Source: Nissolia schottii (Eukaryota > Streptophyta > Magnoliopsida > Fabales > Fabaceae). Taken from it: 64,000 nucleotides of DNA. The translations under genes were made by a program, and so were the position numbers. Location: NCBI GenBank assembly GCA_003254905.1, contig QANU01052615.1, positions 124,001-188,000 of the forward strand, given 5' to 3'. Positions 1 through 12,595 of the stretch are shown here, one piece after another. Position 1 is the stretch's first letter, and every line of letters begins with the position of its first letter. The notes below the pieces were generated by a model, which did not search any database, was not told the DNA's origin, and saw only the letters and a list, made by a program, of their open reading frames with translations.

Positions 1-343
1 GCATTTACTAAGTGATACACTTACATCGGCAACAAAATTTGAACTCACATTTTTGTGAGATACAATTTTCTTCCTTATCAATTATGGTAACCATTTTTCA
101 CAAATGAGTTAAAATAGTGAAAACCACTTGTTCATCCAATTTCATATTAAATACTTCTTCAACCAACTTTAACTTTGATGATAAACCTTTTTTTTCCCTT
201 AATTAACTCCATTAAGCTTGGGTCGTAAAGATTTTATTAGTTTTGTAATATTTTTCCATTAATAGTTTGAGAAGTAAGTTATAATATTTTTCCAGTGCCT
301 TGTTTTTCCCTCTCTATATATACTTGCCAAAAAAAATTTTAGA

Positions 344-1250
344 GGGTGTGTTTGGAATTAAATGAAATGTAAAATGATTTGAATTGTAAATCAATAACCA
401 TGTTTAGAACTAACTATATAAGATGAGAATGGAATTGACTTAGAAATCAATTACTATGTTTGGAATTTATTAAAATAAGAATTGAAAACAACTTTAAAAT
501 AATTTTTATTCAAAATATTAAAAAACAATATTTTTTAATATTTTTTTAAAAATTGAAATAAATTATTTTGGAAAAAAAATCCAAAATTTATTTTTTAGGC
601 AAATCATCTTGAAAAAATTGGTAAAAAAAATTCAAAAAATTATTTTTGGAAAAAAAATGAGTAAAATAGTCTTTTATAATAATAAGATTTAATAAATTTG
701 ATTTGACGAATAGGGTAGAGTTGGTAAATTTAGTTAGTTAAATAGATATAAATAGTCTTTTTTGTTAGAATGAATTCAATTTCAAACAAATCCTTACAAA
801 AGTGATAGGATTTCTAGAGTCTTGATTTTTGCACGCCCCTACAATGCACACTAGTTGCACACTCTCCTTATAATTAAGGTTCATTACTGTGCAATTCAAG
901 GTTGTATCTGAGTTTAATAAAAAGTTGTGTTTGTTTATTTAAATTAGTTGTGTCTAAATCAACATAAAGGTTAAGTCTTCTTGTTAAGTATGGTTGTGTC
1001 TGTATTTACAGAAAAGTTATAACTTTGTAAACCATATGATTATGTCTTATACAACCACAAAGTTAGGTCTTAATATCTATCATGCTGAATTAGCACACTC
1101 TTACCTACTTGATAATTAAAAATAGCCTAGGCGTGCAATGTTTAGGTGTGCAAGAATAATTATCCGGATTTCTAATGTAAGCAATTTGAATTCGCATAGA
1201 TTTAGGAAATCAAATCAATTCCCTTTTCTTGTTTGATTCCAAACATACCC
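344..1250. mobile_element. Non-autonomous TIR DNA transposon, about 0.9 kb
   Basis: The left end reads GGGTGTGTTTGGAATTAAAT and the right end, read in reverse complement, GGGTATGTTTGGAATCAAA, a terminal inverted repeat of about 19 bp. The same three bases (AGA) flank both sides (341-343 and 1251-1253), a possible 3-bp target duplication. The interior is AT-rich and non-coding. The GGGTGTGTTTGG end is typical of PIF/Harbinger- or hAT-type MITEs; the superfamily is not settled. It holds a second element at 830-1153. Confidence 0.6.
830..1153. mobile_element. Nested MITE-like inverted-repeat element
   Basis: The left end contains TTGCACGCCCCTACAATGCA and the right end, in reverse complement, CTTGCACACCTAAACATTGC, followed by ACGCC, giving imperfect inverted repeats of roughly 25 bp around about 320 bp without coding capacity. 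It sits inside the larger element at 344-1250, so it inserted later. No certain target duplication was identified. Confidence 0.45.
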
Positions 1251-4220
1251 AGAGTAAACCTTTAAATTCGTCTTAGAGTTGTCAACATCGGTCAAGTTCA
1301 TTCTCAGGTTATGAAAATAGTCATATTAATCCCCAAAACTATCAAAAGTCAATCAAATTAATCCTTCAACTCTTGTCAAATTAATCCCTCTCCTAGGGAT
1401 TAACTTGACCGACTTTTGACAACCTCATAGACTATTGATTATTTTTCTAACTTAAAAATGAACTTGACCAACACTAACAACTCTACGAACAAATTTGAAA
1501 GTTTAGTAAAAAAAACTTCTGCGTTATGCATGGCATGTTAAATTATGACAAGAACTTAACATTATTTGTAATTTACTATGAAACACAATCGTGATAAGGG
1601 GGATATAACTGATACTCCTAAAAGCTTAGGGGTAAGGGGATTCCAATTATGCACATTCCCGTGGTCCTATTTTTAAATACTAGTAGGATCTTGAAGAACA
1701 CAAAGATGTTGAGTTTCATGAAAGTAAAATGAACTTAACAAGGACAAGTATGAAAACGTGACTTTAAAACAAACTTCATCAGATTATTAAACAAGAGTTT
1801 TGTACAAACCAAGTCACTCTTGGGGGGAATAAACAAATTAATTCGATTAGACTTCAAGGAAGAAAAATGATTCTTTGAAAATACCAATCTTCCTCCCATT
1901 CCCTTATACTGTCTTTTTAGTAAAACTTTGTTGATCCAAATTATATGCGATTTTATAATATTAAAAATGTATTAGTTAGTACCTTTTTTCCCTCTAACTT
2001 TACCCTTATATTTCATTCTCTCCATTAAATTGTAGGAGAGAGCTATGTAAAAGATAATTTAGTCAAATTAAGTAATATTTATTCCATATTTAATATTATT
2101 TAATAATTCATTTAATTATTTAAAAAAATCAAAGATTTTTATATATAAGTGAATGGAAGAATTGTATATAACTTTTTGGTACATAAAGAAGTGTACAATT
2201 TGAAAATGTTTTTTTTCTTTAAAAACTCGTAATTTGAGACAGTAGCCAATTATGAGAGAATAGGGATTAGATACTTAATAATTAAATAATTGAATACAAT
2301 TAAAATTTCTGAGAAATTGACTATTATAGTTGAATAGTCACATGTTAGTGTACTATTGTACTATAACCTTTAAATATTATTGTTCTATGTTTATACTTCA
2401 TACTATAACTCTATTAAAATCCTTCATGTGGTTAATACAAAGAAAACAATAAAAATCTTTGTACAAAATTGTCTTATTTTAGATCAAAATAAAAAAGAAG
2501 AAAAAATGTCTCATGGGAACTTATATGCTCACACAAACTTCGAACAACAACATATGAATAACAGGAAAAGCTAAGCACTATTATCATAATTAACATTTTA
2601 GCTTTTACTTCTAGTTGTTCATTAAATATGCAAATAAGCAATTTGCAAATCAAGTTATAAGTTTCTTAAGTAATAATTTAGTATAAAATTAATTTAAAAA
2701 AAAAAGAAAGAAAGAAAAAGAGAAGTCCCCAATTTAAGGAAGATTGTTGGTTTTAAACTTTTAATGCTGCCATGCCTTTCAAAAACCTCATCCCTATTTT
2801 TCAAAAACAAAACTAAAAGAAAATAGGTAGAAATTGCCAAGATTTTTTATTCATTTGTTTATTATTAATGTCATTTTAAAAGAAGGGCAAAGGGACAAAA
2901 GCAAATTGTACTAGCCCCTATCAAAAATTGCCTAAACCCAAGAAACTAACCGACCATATCCCTAAAACCAGCAAATACCAAGAAGCTGTATTTGGTCCAA
3001 GCCATAGACTTTATTAGAGTCTTCTTATTTGTGTAACCGTCGACCCCATCATTTCTTAATCAATTTAAGTTATTGCTTATTACAAAGTTTTCAGAAATTA
3101 AAAGAAAAAGAAAAAGAAAAAAAAGAAGAAGCATAAAAGCAGTTCCCTAGGTTGAAGGTTCCATGGCTTTGCAGGTTCTATAACCTTTGTTTCCTCTTTC
3201 CCCAAATCCAACTTTTGTTCCTCTTTCAGAGGGCACAAAGCACTACTAGCATGTATGGAAAGGATGTGTTAAAGAATGGAATTGGAAGGTCCCTCTTTTA
3301 CAAACTCAAAGACATGCTTATAAAATGATTGGGTTCATCCTCAATAAACAAATTTTAAAAATAAACTATAATTTAAGTTTGATTTATTGGTGTATAAATT
3401 TTACACTATCTTTCGATCATATAGTGATTATTTATAAGACTTTGATATGATAAATATAAGAATCAATCATTTTTTTTTCTTTCGATGTGGCAATACATAT
3501 TTAAATGATAATCTAAAACCTTTTAGACTCATAGTTCGTTAAAATTATTCAAAAAAATAAGCCTCATGCTCTTCCCTTTGTACACTTTTTAAGGTTGCAT
3601 AATGTGCATGGAAAGCCATCCAATTTTGATTTTTGATCACGAGAAGAAAAAGGGGCTAATCCCCATTGCAATGCTTGGCTAAAAAACAAATAAAAAACTA
3701 GATGTTAACTGCATTAGATGTAATTAGCATTAGATGTAATTAATTGCATTAGACATATTTGTGGTTTTTTTGTGCCAACTTGGTATATATAAAATTAATT
3801 TAATATAGCAAACTAATTAACCCCCCCTCCCTCTACACCTACAACCTTCTAATTCTAAATATATATCTAGAATTTCATATTAAGTTGCTCATTAATTATC
3901 CTATAGTCAAGAAAAACGTATACAAAAGAATTAAAAACTGAGTCTTAAAAGTGCTGACCACATTCATATAGATTCACCACGGTAGTTATACCATAGCTGG
4001 CAAATTAAACTTAGGAAGAAGACCATACTGATCATAAGACTGCCAAAGAAGCAAACAAATAATAAATGAGGCCAATTATAACATCTAGCTTCATCCTTAT
4101 CTATAGAATCACATGATCAAAAGAGACTCTACGATCAACTGCTAACAACAACATTAATCCAAATATTAAAGCAATTAATTAATCAAGCAATTAAATACTC
4201 AAGTAAATGAATTGATTTAC

Positions 4221-4577
4221 CTGTTGTTGAAGACCAAAGATATGAGCAACGCAACCATAAACGGGGTCCCTAATCCTAGCTTGAGCTTCATAACAAATTG
4301 TGACCACGGCATCTAACCTCTTGTGCACCGGGATGTTGAGGAGAAGCTTCGACACGTTGCTCGCCCCGAACACCTTGTGGACCGCCGCAAAGTGCGCCGC
4401 GCCTTGCTCTGAATCGAAGTAAGGCGCAAAAATGCACCCTGGGACACACTTCCTCCTTAAAAACTTGCACGCGCCACAAGGACCGCCGCTGCCACCTGCA
4501 CCACCACTAGTACTTCCACTACCACCGGTGTTGCCACCACCACTAGCCCTTACGCTACAACTAGTGTTTGTACTCAT
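4221..4577 (-). CDS. LBD18: LOB-domain transcription factor, exon 1 (LBD18/LBD30 type; partial)
   Basis: This is the first coding exon (119 codons) of a class I LATERAL ORGAN BOUNDARIES DOMAIN protein, a plant DNA-binding regulator. After a Gly/Ser-rich leader (residues 1-32) comes the zinc-binding C block C-x2-C-x6-C-x3-C (C34, C37, C44, C48), then the GAS block ([17 protein letters not shown]) and the DPVYGC stretch. The exon ends at LQQQ with CAG|GTAAAT (donor at 4220), the usual LBD intron position and phase 0. The [15 protein letters not shown] and [12 protein letters not shown] wording is closest, from memory, to LBD18 and LBD30, which act in lateral-root and tracheary-element development. 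A longer ORF runs 30 bases into the intron to a stop; I take that as read-through, not the real end. Exon 2 with the leucine zipper was not found. The assignment between LBD18 and LBD30 is tentative. Confidence 0.88.
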
Positions 4578-5340
4578 CTTTAATGGGCTAAGGTTGCCTC
4601 TTTTTTTTCTTTTTCTGTGTGAATTAATTATAAGGTTATATATAAGAAATTAAGTTTCATGAGAAGGTGTAGAAGGGCATCTGATTAGGATAAGATCTTA
4701 ACCTAATTTCTATAAATTAGGGTTTGTGGGGATCATAGCATTTGAAGGGAGAAAGGAAGAGGAGAATTAATGAAGATGAGGAGAAGAAGAAAGAAGAATT
4801 AATGGTGTGTGGTGTGTACTTGTAAGAAATTTAGGGTTTGGTGGGTGGGTTTTGTATTTTAATGATGAGGGAATTTAGAAAAAGGGGATAATATATATAT
4901 ATATAGAATATAGAAGAATAGAAGAAGAGGGAAAGTCTTTAAAGCCACGCGAGGAGGATGCAAAGGGTTTTAACACCCCACACATTTAGTTGCTTGCGTA
5001 AAGCAAACATGCGATAACCCCTCTTCCTTACTATCATCCTCATCAACATACACCTTATAGCTCTCTCTTTCTTTAACTTTCTCTTTTTATTCCTTTTTTT
5101 TTTTTTTTTTTGCTTTCCTAATTCAATTCATCTTGTGAGTTTATGTATATCCAACATAATTATTACTACTCATGATCCTAGCTAGTTCTCTCTCTAGGTG
5201 CATATTTGTGAGCGGTGTGAATGTGTTGAGGCATGTAAGGATGGAAAGGAAGGAAGGTTTTGATTTGGAGCAAACAAGATGATGTAAATCTTGAAAGAGG
5301 TTTTTGTTTCTTACCCTGCAAAGGAGTATTTATATGTACA
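4578..5340 (-). promoter_or_regulatory. Leader and promoter region of the LBD18/30-type gene
   Basis: Read on the minus strand, this stretch is CT-rich just before the start codon, as in many plant leaders. A (TA)n run at 4888-4905 could serve as TATA element about 310 bases upstream of ATG. A better-formed TATAAATAC lies at about 5325-5334 on minus, followed by a possible leader-intron donor (GGTAAG). Which one is used cannot be told from sequence alone. Confidence 0.35.
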
Positions 5341-6644
5341 ATAATTTAATTTTGATGTACTATCTAGTATAAAAAAGTTTTACATTATCATATAATTATG
5401 TATTTGTTATTATATGAATAACCTAATTTTTAGATGGTCAGCGCCTGAATCAATTACTTTTACTAATGTAAAGACACATGATTATATGATAATGTAAAAT
5501 TAATTCATCAAAATTAATTTATTTTATATATATATATATATAAGAATTAAAAAGAAGAAAATGGGATGATAAGAGATGAAAACGTGTGAAGGGGAGTGTG
5601 TCTATAATTGTTACTGCGTGTTTCAAGCTGCGTGGAGGGCAAAAGACGCCAACTCTCCTCTTCTCTCTATATTTATTTATTTATTTATTTTCTTTTCTTT
5701 TCTTTTCGTTCATTTAGTCACACAAGACAAACGTTGAAAATAACAACATTTTGTCTTCCCCTTCTTTACAAAATGCCAAAAAAGAGAAGCCTAGTCTATG
5801 AGTTACGCACTTTATACTAGAATATGACGTGAAATGTTCTGCTTAGGTTTTCTTAAATTGGGTAATTTAATTTGTGATTTTTACTATATTCGGGGGAGAG
5901 AGAGTTGCATACCAGCTAATGCAGATGTAAGCTTGCATATAGTTACCATGTAGAATGGTGTATATTTGCTTATTCCAAGAGAATGTCACAAGATAATATT
6001 CCTAATTGAATTAAGTAATACGACACTTATTTTCTTTAATAAGCAAGGTCTCGAGTAGTGAATTGATTTAACTCAAACCAAATTAAGTATGTCCTTTATA
6101 TATATAGTACACTTCAAATGCTAGCGATTTTAAAAAAGAAAAAAAGTAAGTTATAAAATATTCACTCAAATAAATAACATTTTGTAGATAATAAATTTCA
6201 TGAATTCACTATGTGAATTGAAAGCTTCAACTAAATAGATCAAATATATAGGTTGAATAAACTAAAAACAGAGGCGTGAGTCATTTTGTAATTTATTCTC
6301 ATTAACTATTATTTTAACTTTTTTCTCCCTCATCTATATATAGCACTATCTCTAATAGTTAATTTTGATTTTTGAATGCATAAAATTATAAAATTATAAA
6401 ATTACTCATTACTTTCAGCGTTGCTTCTTTTTTTTTAAAAGAGAGAGAGTAAATCTTTACTTAAGAAAAAAGTTGTATATATAAATAAATAAATATATGA
6501 AGTCTACAACTTAATATATGTGCGATCATCTCTACAACTTAATATATGAAACAAAGAAAAATAAGCTAAACTATAAAAAAAAAATCATTTTAGCTTTTGG
6601 TACAATGGTGGCATTAATTAATATTTGACTTTTAATTTAAATTA
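5341..6644. other. Intergenic, AT-rich, no gene seen
   Basis: Simple AT-rich sequence with a (TA)n tract near 5527-5541 and a TTTA-repeat tract near 5670-5692. The short ORFs here have plant-noncoding composition and no recognisable domain. Confidence 0.6.
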
Positions 6645-6967
6645 CTCCCTCTGATCATAAATAAGGATTTTTTTTAGGTTTTTTTTACATTTATTAAAGA
6701 ATTATTAATATTATATATAATTGACTCACCAAAAATGCATTTTTGTTTTTCCTCAAATTCTGTATTTCTATTAAATTCTCTCTCAAACAATGTGTGGAAG
6801 AATTAATATTTACTAGAAAAGTGTGAAACAATAATAAATATATGAGATAGAAAATATAATAAGGGTAAAATTTAAAAAAATAATTAATATTACATTAAAA
6901 TTTTAAAATGACAATTATTTATGAATAATTTTTTTCTTAAAATTTTTTTAGCTGTGGACAAAAGAAG
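6645..6967. mobile_element. Stowaway-like (Tc1/mariner) MITE
   Basis: The left end begins CTCCCTCTGATCATAAATA and the right end in reverse complement reads CTTCTTTTGTCCACAGC, both next to TA dinucleotides, as expected of Stowaway elements with TA target duplications. The interior (about 320 bp) is AT-rich and non-coding. The CTCCCTC start is the classic Stowaway terminus; the second end is more diverged. Confidence 0.65.
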
Positions 6968-7379
6968 TATTAAAGTTCCTTACAATTAGTTCAATCCTAT
7001 TTATGAGATGTCATTTATAATTAATTAAATTATAAATATTGGAAAATTAATTTTGGATATTGTTGAGGGTGATAAGAATAATTTTTTTTATTACTTACTA
7101 TAATTCTTGATATGATTTTTTTTTTTGGACGTCACTCAAAATATTTTTGGAGGTATTACTCAATCATAAATGCAAACATTTACTCCACAATATCAAGGCA
7201 CCGTCTGATAATAAATTACAATTTATAAGTAATTCTATATATTCATATAGTAAAACAAAAATTTTCTGAATATATTATAATTCTAAGATATTGTTGATAT
7301 GTAATTATTGTAATATACTTATATAAACATATATAAAGATAATTTGAATAATATTCAAATATTTTTAGTAAATGGTAGT

Positions 7380-7540
7380 ATATAAGTTTAAAAAGAGTCA
7401 ACACTTTGGTTCGGCGTTCAAACGTTAATAGTGGAAAATAGCGAAGTCGAATGTGAGAGCGGCACGTGTGAAGTACAATGCAGTGACGTTCACCTCCCTT
7501 GAGCGGGACCCACTCGCCGCTCACTTCAAATGAAAGTAAG
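7380..7540. promoter_or_regulatory. GC-richer unique island with a G-box
   Basis: Within very AT-rich flanks this 160-bp stretch is clearly richer in G and C. It contains CACGTG at 7463-7468 and a TGACGT (bZIP-type) motif near 7484. It lies just left of the duplicated block. No ORF with a recognisable domain starts here, so it may be a distal regulatory site or the promoter of a non-coding transcript. Confidence 0.3.
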
Positions 7541-9830
7541 CAACGTTTTCTCTCACTCTCTTCCTAAAACAATTTCTTTTTTCCCTTCCATTTTTCTCCT
7601 CTTTTACAATTGTTTCGTTTCGATTAAATTAGGGGTCCATTAATGCGTGTTACCTTGCTTTGAGTTTAAAGAAAACAAGTTCAATCGATGAAGCTAAAAA
7701 TTTGATTTAGTTCGTTTGGTTTAAATTTTAAAATTTTATTCAACAAATTTAAATCAAAATTAGATTAGTTTAATCCAGATTAATAGGTTAAGGTACGAAA
7801 TGAAAGAATATTCACGTAAAAAAAATGAAAGAATGTTTTTTTACAAGTTTTTTTTTATTTTTATCATTGATATATATTTTGTTCCGTTCATGTATTTATA
7901 ATTTAACTCAACGTTAAATTCAGCTCATTCTCACTCAATCTCCCTAATTCAATCTCTCTCTGTTGGTCGCAATATAATATCATATAGTAATATATGCCCT
8001 ACTTCAATTGTAAAAAAATATTCAAATAAAAAAAAAAACGTTTTTATGGCAATAAAATATCTAAATCTATACTGTATGGTCTTTAAAAACATTTCTAAGT
8101 ATATATTGATCATCTAAACTTTAACAGAGGTACTCGAATTCTTTTCTTCCCGTTTGGAAAAATGCCTTCATTCACTTATTGTTCACGGTTTGCTTTTGGC
8201 CAAATCGGTTTTGCCAATAGAAGTACCCCTTGTTATGAAGAAAATGTGCCATGATATATATATATGATTGTTTCCTTTTCATAAAATTACGTAAGAATTA
8301 AAAAATTAACATATATACACTTCATAGTCGACAAGGAAAAGATATGTCATAAGTAGAAAATGGCTCTTGCATAAAGATCACAACAAGGGGTTTGAAACCA
8401 AAAATATATAATAACAGTCCAGTCCACTAGATTTATAGATACTTTTACAATAATGAATTAAGATGGAATAAAAGTGATTTTCTTTGATATCATGATTGAT
8501 CTGGTCCAGGCCCTTTCTTTGACCCCTTAATTTAATTATATTAACATAATCTTCCTTTTTTTTCTTTCCCTAGCTAGCTAGAGTTTCTTAACTACATTAA
8601 TAAATGTCCTTAAGCAGCTAATTTGCTGCATGTTCAGGTGACATCCTGTAGTCCAAAACACAATTATTCAAACTGAAATTCCTGTAAGTAATCATAATTA
8701 AATTGCATTAATTCTTTTTTTATTTTTTTAAATCATCCCCAGGTATATGTTGACCGCACGAGTGAGGGAGAACTTGTGGGGTCCTTGATTAGAGTAGATT
8801 ATCACTCTATTGATGCTACATTTTTTTTTTGGTGTCACCAAAAGCTTAGGCAACAGGGCCAAATCACACAGAACACTACCCAGACAAGTTTATGAGCAGT
8901 TCAATTTAATAATAGTTTGTTGTAAATAATAATCTCTCTTAAAAGTCCAAGTGTTTTATTACCAGCTAAGCACTATTGAACAATTTTATATTTTAACACA
9001 TTCTCTTATGTCAAAGTTATTTAGGCTTAAAACTTGCATAAACTCATCACTTATGTTGTGTTAAAATTTAAATTATGTTTTTTAAAAGAATAGTGATGAC
9101 AATGATCAAATAATAGATTACTTGGTCATAAAAATATTGATATTATTTTGAAAATTATTTTTTTCAAAAAAATGAAGAAACAATTGAATAATTTTATATC
9201 TTGATATATGTTGGACTTAAAGTTGTGAAAGGAACCAATACCAACTTAAAAGAGATTCAAAACAAAAAGTTTAAGATTTTTTAAATATATACTCTCCACT
9301 TAATTTATCATTTATACGAAAGTTTAGACTTTACCTTTAAAGTTTATACTTTATGCAAAAAACGACATGATATGATATGGATGCACAAGAGTGCTGATTG
9401 TACTTATATTTTTTATTTTTTAGTTTTAGTTTTTCATATCCTTTGGGTACATTGTTGCTTGAACTATCCACATGATAATGACGTTTAAGAAAATTAATAT
9501 TTGTTACCATTATTTTTTAATTGCAACTGTACTTTTCAGGAGTTGTGTGTCAAGAAGAAGCTAATACACAATTTCTTAATTACTGGAATGGGCAAAGAAA
9601 GTTAGTAATTTTTTTTAATGAATAATTAAAATAAGTGGAGAGCAGGTGAAAAGACACAAATAGTTACAGAACGTGAGGACTTTAATGTCTTTTTCTAATT
9701 ATAAATTATTAGAGTCACTATTAATAGTTTATATTTACATGAGATATCTAATTTCTATCAATACAATTTTCATTCCTCTATTTGATGGGTATATTGAAAA
9801 AGAAAAATATTTGAGAGAACTAACTCAACA
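7541..9830. repeat. Tandem duplication, copy A
   Basis: This block aligns collinearly with 12950-16290. Matching landmarks include the Phe/Leu-like TTTGATTTAG stretch (about 7705 and 13160), the ATCATGATTGATCTGGTC motif (about 8490 and 14800), the AAGCAGCTAATTTG core (about 8612 and 15222) and the TCAATACAATTTTCATTCCT motif (about 9758 and 16251). Similarity is uneven, strongest at 8565-8905. No gene was found in it. Confidence 0.8.
8565..8905. promoter_or_regulatory. Conserved noncoding core, copy A
   Basis: Over roughly 340 bp this segment is much more similar to 15175-15495 than the rest of the duplication, with long exact runs such as CACAATTATTCAAACTGAAA and GTTGACCGCACGAGTG. It contains TTGAC W-box cores and no open frame. 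The retained identity against a diverged background suggests a functional noncoding element of the LBD intergenic region, perhaps an enhancer. Function is inferred. Confidence 0.45.
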
Positions 9831-12380
9831 ATTTACTTATCAACTTACTCATTTTAATTTATGAATGACACTTAACTTTTTTTTTCTTTCAATCAGTTAG
9901 GTTTTCAAAACATTACTCAACTTGTATTGTGTAAAATATACATTTTTTTTACTAAAAATACTATTTGTACACTTCAAAAATAGTTACCTAATAGCCATTT
10001 AATAAAAAAAAACAAATATTACAAAGCAAAGAAACAAACATTACGCAACAGATAAACAAACATTAATGTCACAAAACATTTCTGTGTATCCACACACACA
10101 AGTTTAATGATACCACAAAATAAAAAAACAAATATTATTACTAAACATTTACGTGTATTTGTGCATATTGTTTAATATTATGTATTTTATGTGACTGGTG
10201 TACACATAATGAGATTGTAATTTTACGAACCTAAAATTTAGACTTAAGAAAAGACTTGCTCTAATTTGGAGTCATGTGGAACATGCTTATGAAGTTGGAA
10301 CTTATCAAGGACTTCCAAAGATAACTATAAATTACTCTCATCAACATGAAAAATCAGAAATCAAACACAAGTATGCAAAAAAGCTGCAATAATTTTGTCA
10401 TCATGAAGTTAAATTTCATCTTCGGTAGCCACAATCAATGTACCTCATGATGAATTAAGAACCAATGAGGTGAAAAATTGAAAGAATATTCAAGGGGGAG
10501 CATACGAGAAAGAGAGAAAATTGTAGGAAGATCCTATCACGTTTGAATGAATGATTATATTTCTGTTTCGTGAGAGATTGTGGCCGCAGCTAGACCTCAC
10601 TGGACATGGTCTTGGAGGACGTTTGAAGAAAAAAACAAAAAGGAAATACGCATGTCACGTTACAAGTTAATGAAATGATGATGGCCATCAGATCTTACTA
10701 AAATGGAGGGTGAGGCCGTGATCCCTCCTCTAAATTAAATATTAATTCAAGTATGAATAATTAGATGCCAAACTGGGCTGTTTAATGATACTTGGGTCAA
10801 ATGCATTAATGAGATTAACATAAGAAAACAATATACTCAATGCAAGTCATTTTACAATGTAGGTTGTGGAGCGGCAGCCTATAGATAAGCCATCCTATAA
10901 GGATTGGTGTTGCGGCCGTCGGAGATTGTGGTGATGGAAGAGAAAATGAGAAAACATGAAATTCTGCTTGCTCAAAATGTCACAAGTCATCGCGCTTGGA
11001 CACCACAACTCTTTTAATTAATCAATCAAGGGTTGGAGATAAACCTTAATCTTGGCTTTGGGGTTATTGGGACTAGAGATAATACAAGAACAAACACAGA
11101 TCCTTTATGCATAGTTTAAGAGGAAGGTTGTAGGGTGTAACAACCACATGCCAACACGAATAAGGATTGCTAAATTAATTGTTCGAACTAAATCCATCGG
11201 AACAAAGGTCTAACCTAGCTAACATTTCGAACAATCTATCTTTTTCTCCTTTCAACCCAAGTTTAGCCACTATTTTTTAGTTGCATAGAAGTTCTTCATG
11301 ATTGAATTAAGGTGCAGACTAAGGTCATTTAACAGAGTTGTCCACAGATCAAAGAATAACTTTGGCTCTAATTCCCTTCTGACTTAATACTCAAAATCCT
11401 TACTACTACAGACAATGCAAAGTACAAAGACCCTTTCCATAAAGACATTTTTGCTACCTCTAAGAGACTGATTTTTTTTTTCCGATTATTAGGACATCAA
11501 TTTTTTTCAAATCAAATGGTTTCGCAAAACCTTGACACAAGACATGGAGGGATCACCATAACAGAGATTTCAAGCCATTGAGATACAACACACTCTATTT
11601 ATTAAGTAGGTAAGGTCTCACTAAAAATCTCCAAGAAAAAACTTAATGGGAAAAACCCTTATTTTTAAAGATGAAAAGAGATACGAAATTTCCCTAATTA
11701 AGACAAAACACCAAATACGTATTACTTTATAAATAGCTACCCAAAATTAAAAGGACTAAAATCCAAGAATACATTGGGTCGCCCCCAATTACCAGATACA
11801 CAGAGACATCTTAGGCGTGAGATGACCACCTGATTCCTTGCAAAAGGCTCCTCCTCGCAGCTAAGTATGTAGATGAGCCCAATTGTAAAGTAAGCTATAT
11901 GAATTTTCCTCCAAAACTAGTCCCTCACTCAACAGTGGCAACATCTCAAGCAAAGGCCAATCTAAGAATCTGGCGCACGAAGCCTTCTTTGTTTCCATAA
12001 CCCCAATAAAGTCCTTAATTTCATTTCATTGGAAGGTTGGTAATATGTTTCTAAATTCTCAGAGCAAGCGGCATCCACAATCATTTCTTCGTAACAATTA
12101 ACGTGTTACATTGCCTATATCGTGACCCATGTGGCATCAACAGACCGCAATCTATGATTGATTTTGAGAAAACATTGCTTCTAATCACACTTTATCTTAA
12201 ATTAGAACCATTCCCTAAAGAGACTACACACTTTGTGATTCAAAACAACGTCAAAAACGTAGTCTCCCTTAACTACACTTTGCCTACAATCGTGCAAGAG
12301 AAATGGAGGGAAAAACAGCATCAGTGCATATTTAATGACAACTAAAATTTTAGAAATACTTGGCTTTTTTAATTGAGTCC
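9831..12380 (-). mobile_element. Possible degenerate LTR-retroelement remnant between the duplicate blocks
   Basis: Between the two duplicate blocks lie about 2.5 kb with higher GC in its right half (about 10.3-12.35 kb). On the minus strand a stretch around 11.3-11.8 kb has retroelement-leader character: a TATA-like CTATTTATAAAG near 11730, a GGGTTTTTCCCATTAAG segment of the sort common in plant LTRs, and near 11365 a weak match to a methionine-tRNA primer site. No protein domain was recognised. It is a fossil at best, heavily decayed, and the family is unknown. Confidence 0.3.
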
Positions 12381-12595
12381 TGCTGCACGTACACCAGAAA
12401 ATATACACCATACATACACCTTATACTTATATACATAAAGTTTGTGTTTCAATGCCTGTAATGTTTGTGCACTTAATTAAGTATAATTGATAATATCATC
12501 TATAAGTTTGTAATGTCTGTGCACTCATGAGAATAAAGTTTGTGAATTATTAATGGTGTATGTATGAGTATATAAAATTTGGTGTACATGTAGCA
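12381..12595. mobile_element. MITE, family shared with 36013-36215 (copy 1)
   Basis: The left end is TGCTGCACGTACACCA; the right end in reverse complement is TGCTACATGTACACCA. The 215-bp interior is non-coding and shares long stretches (for example ATAAAGTTTGTG and TGCACTTAATTAA) with a second copy 23.6 kb to the right, so this is a small dispersed family. The target duplication is unclear. Confidence 0.7.

Larger units (their letters stand above)
1..4220 (-). other. Probable large intron of the LBD18/30-type gene
   Basis: Very AT-rich sequence directly 3' (minus sense) of a clean splice donor at 4220. I looked for a second LBD exon, which should continue with a V-x-N-L-Q-A-E leucine-zipper stretch, and saw none, so exon 2 probably lies left of position 1. 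Apart from a nested pair of inverted-repeat elements at 344-1250 I see no coding signal. The neighbouring LBD gene has a 4.0-kb intron at the same codon boundary, which makes a >4.2-kb intron plausible. Confidence 0.55.

Noticed and set aside
4191-4220. LBD18-type protein ending shortly after LQQQ by intron read-through
   Set aside because: A canonical donor sits at the family's conserved intron position, and the neighbour gene splices there.
7243-7524. 93-codon minus-strand frame in the GC-rich island
   Set aside because: Its C-terminal half is AT-driven Ile/Tyr/Leu sequence; no domain.
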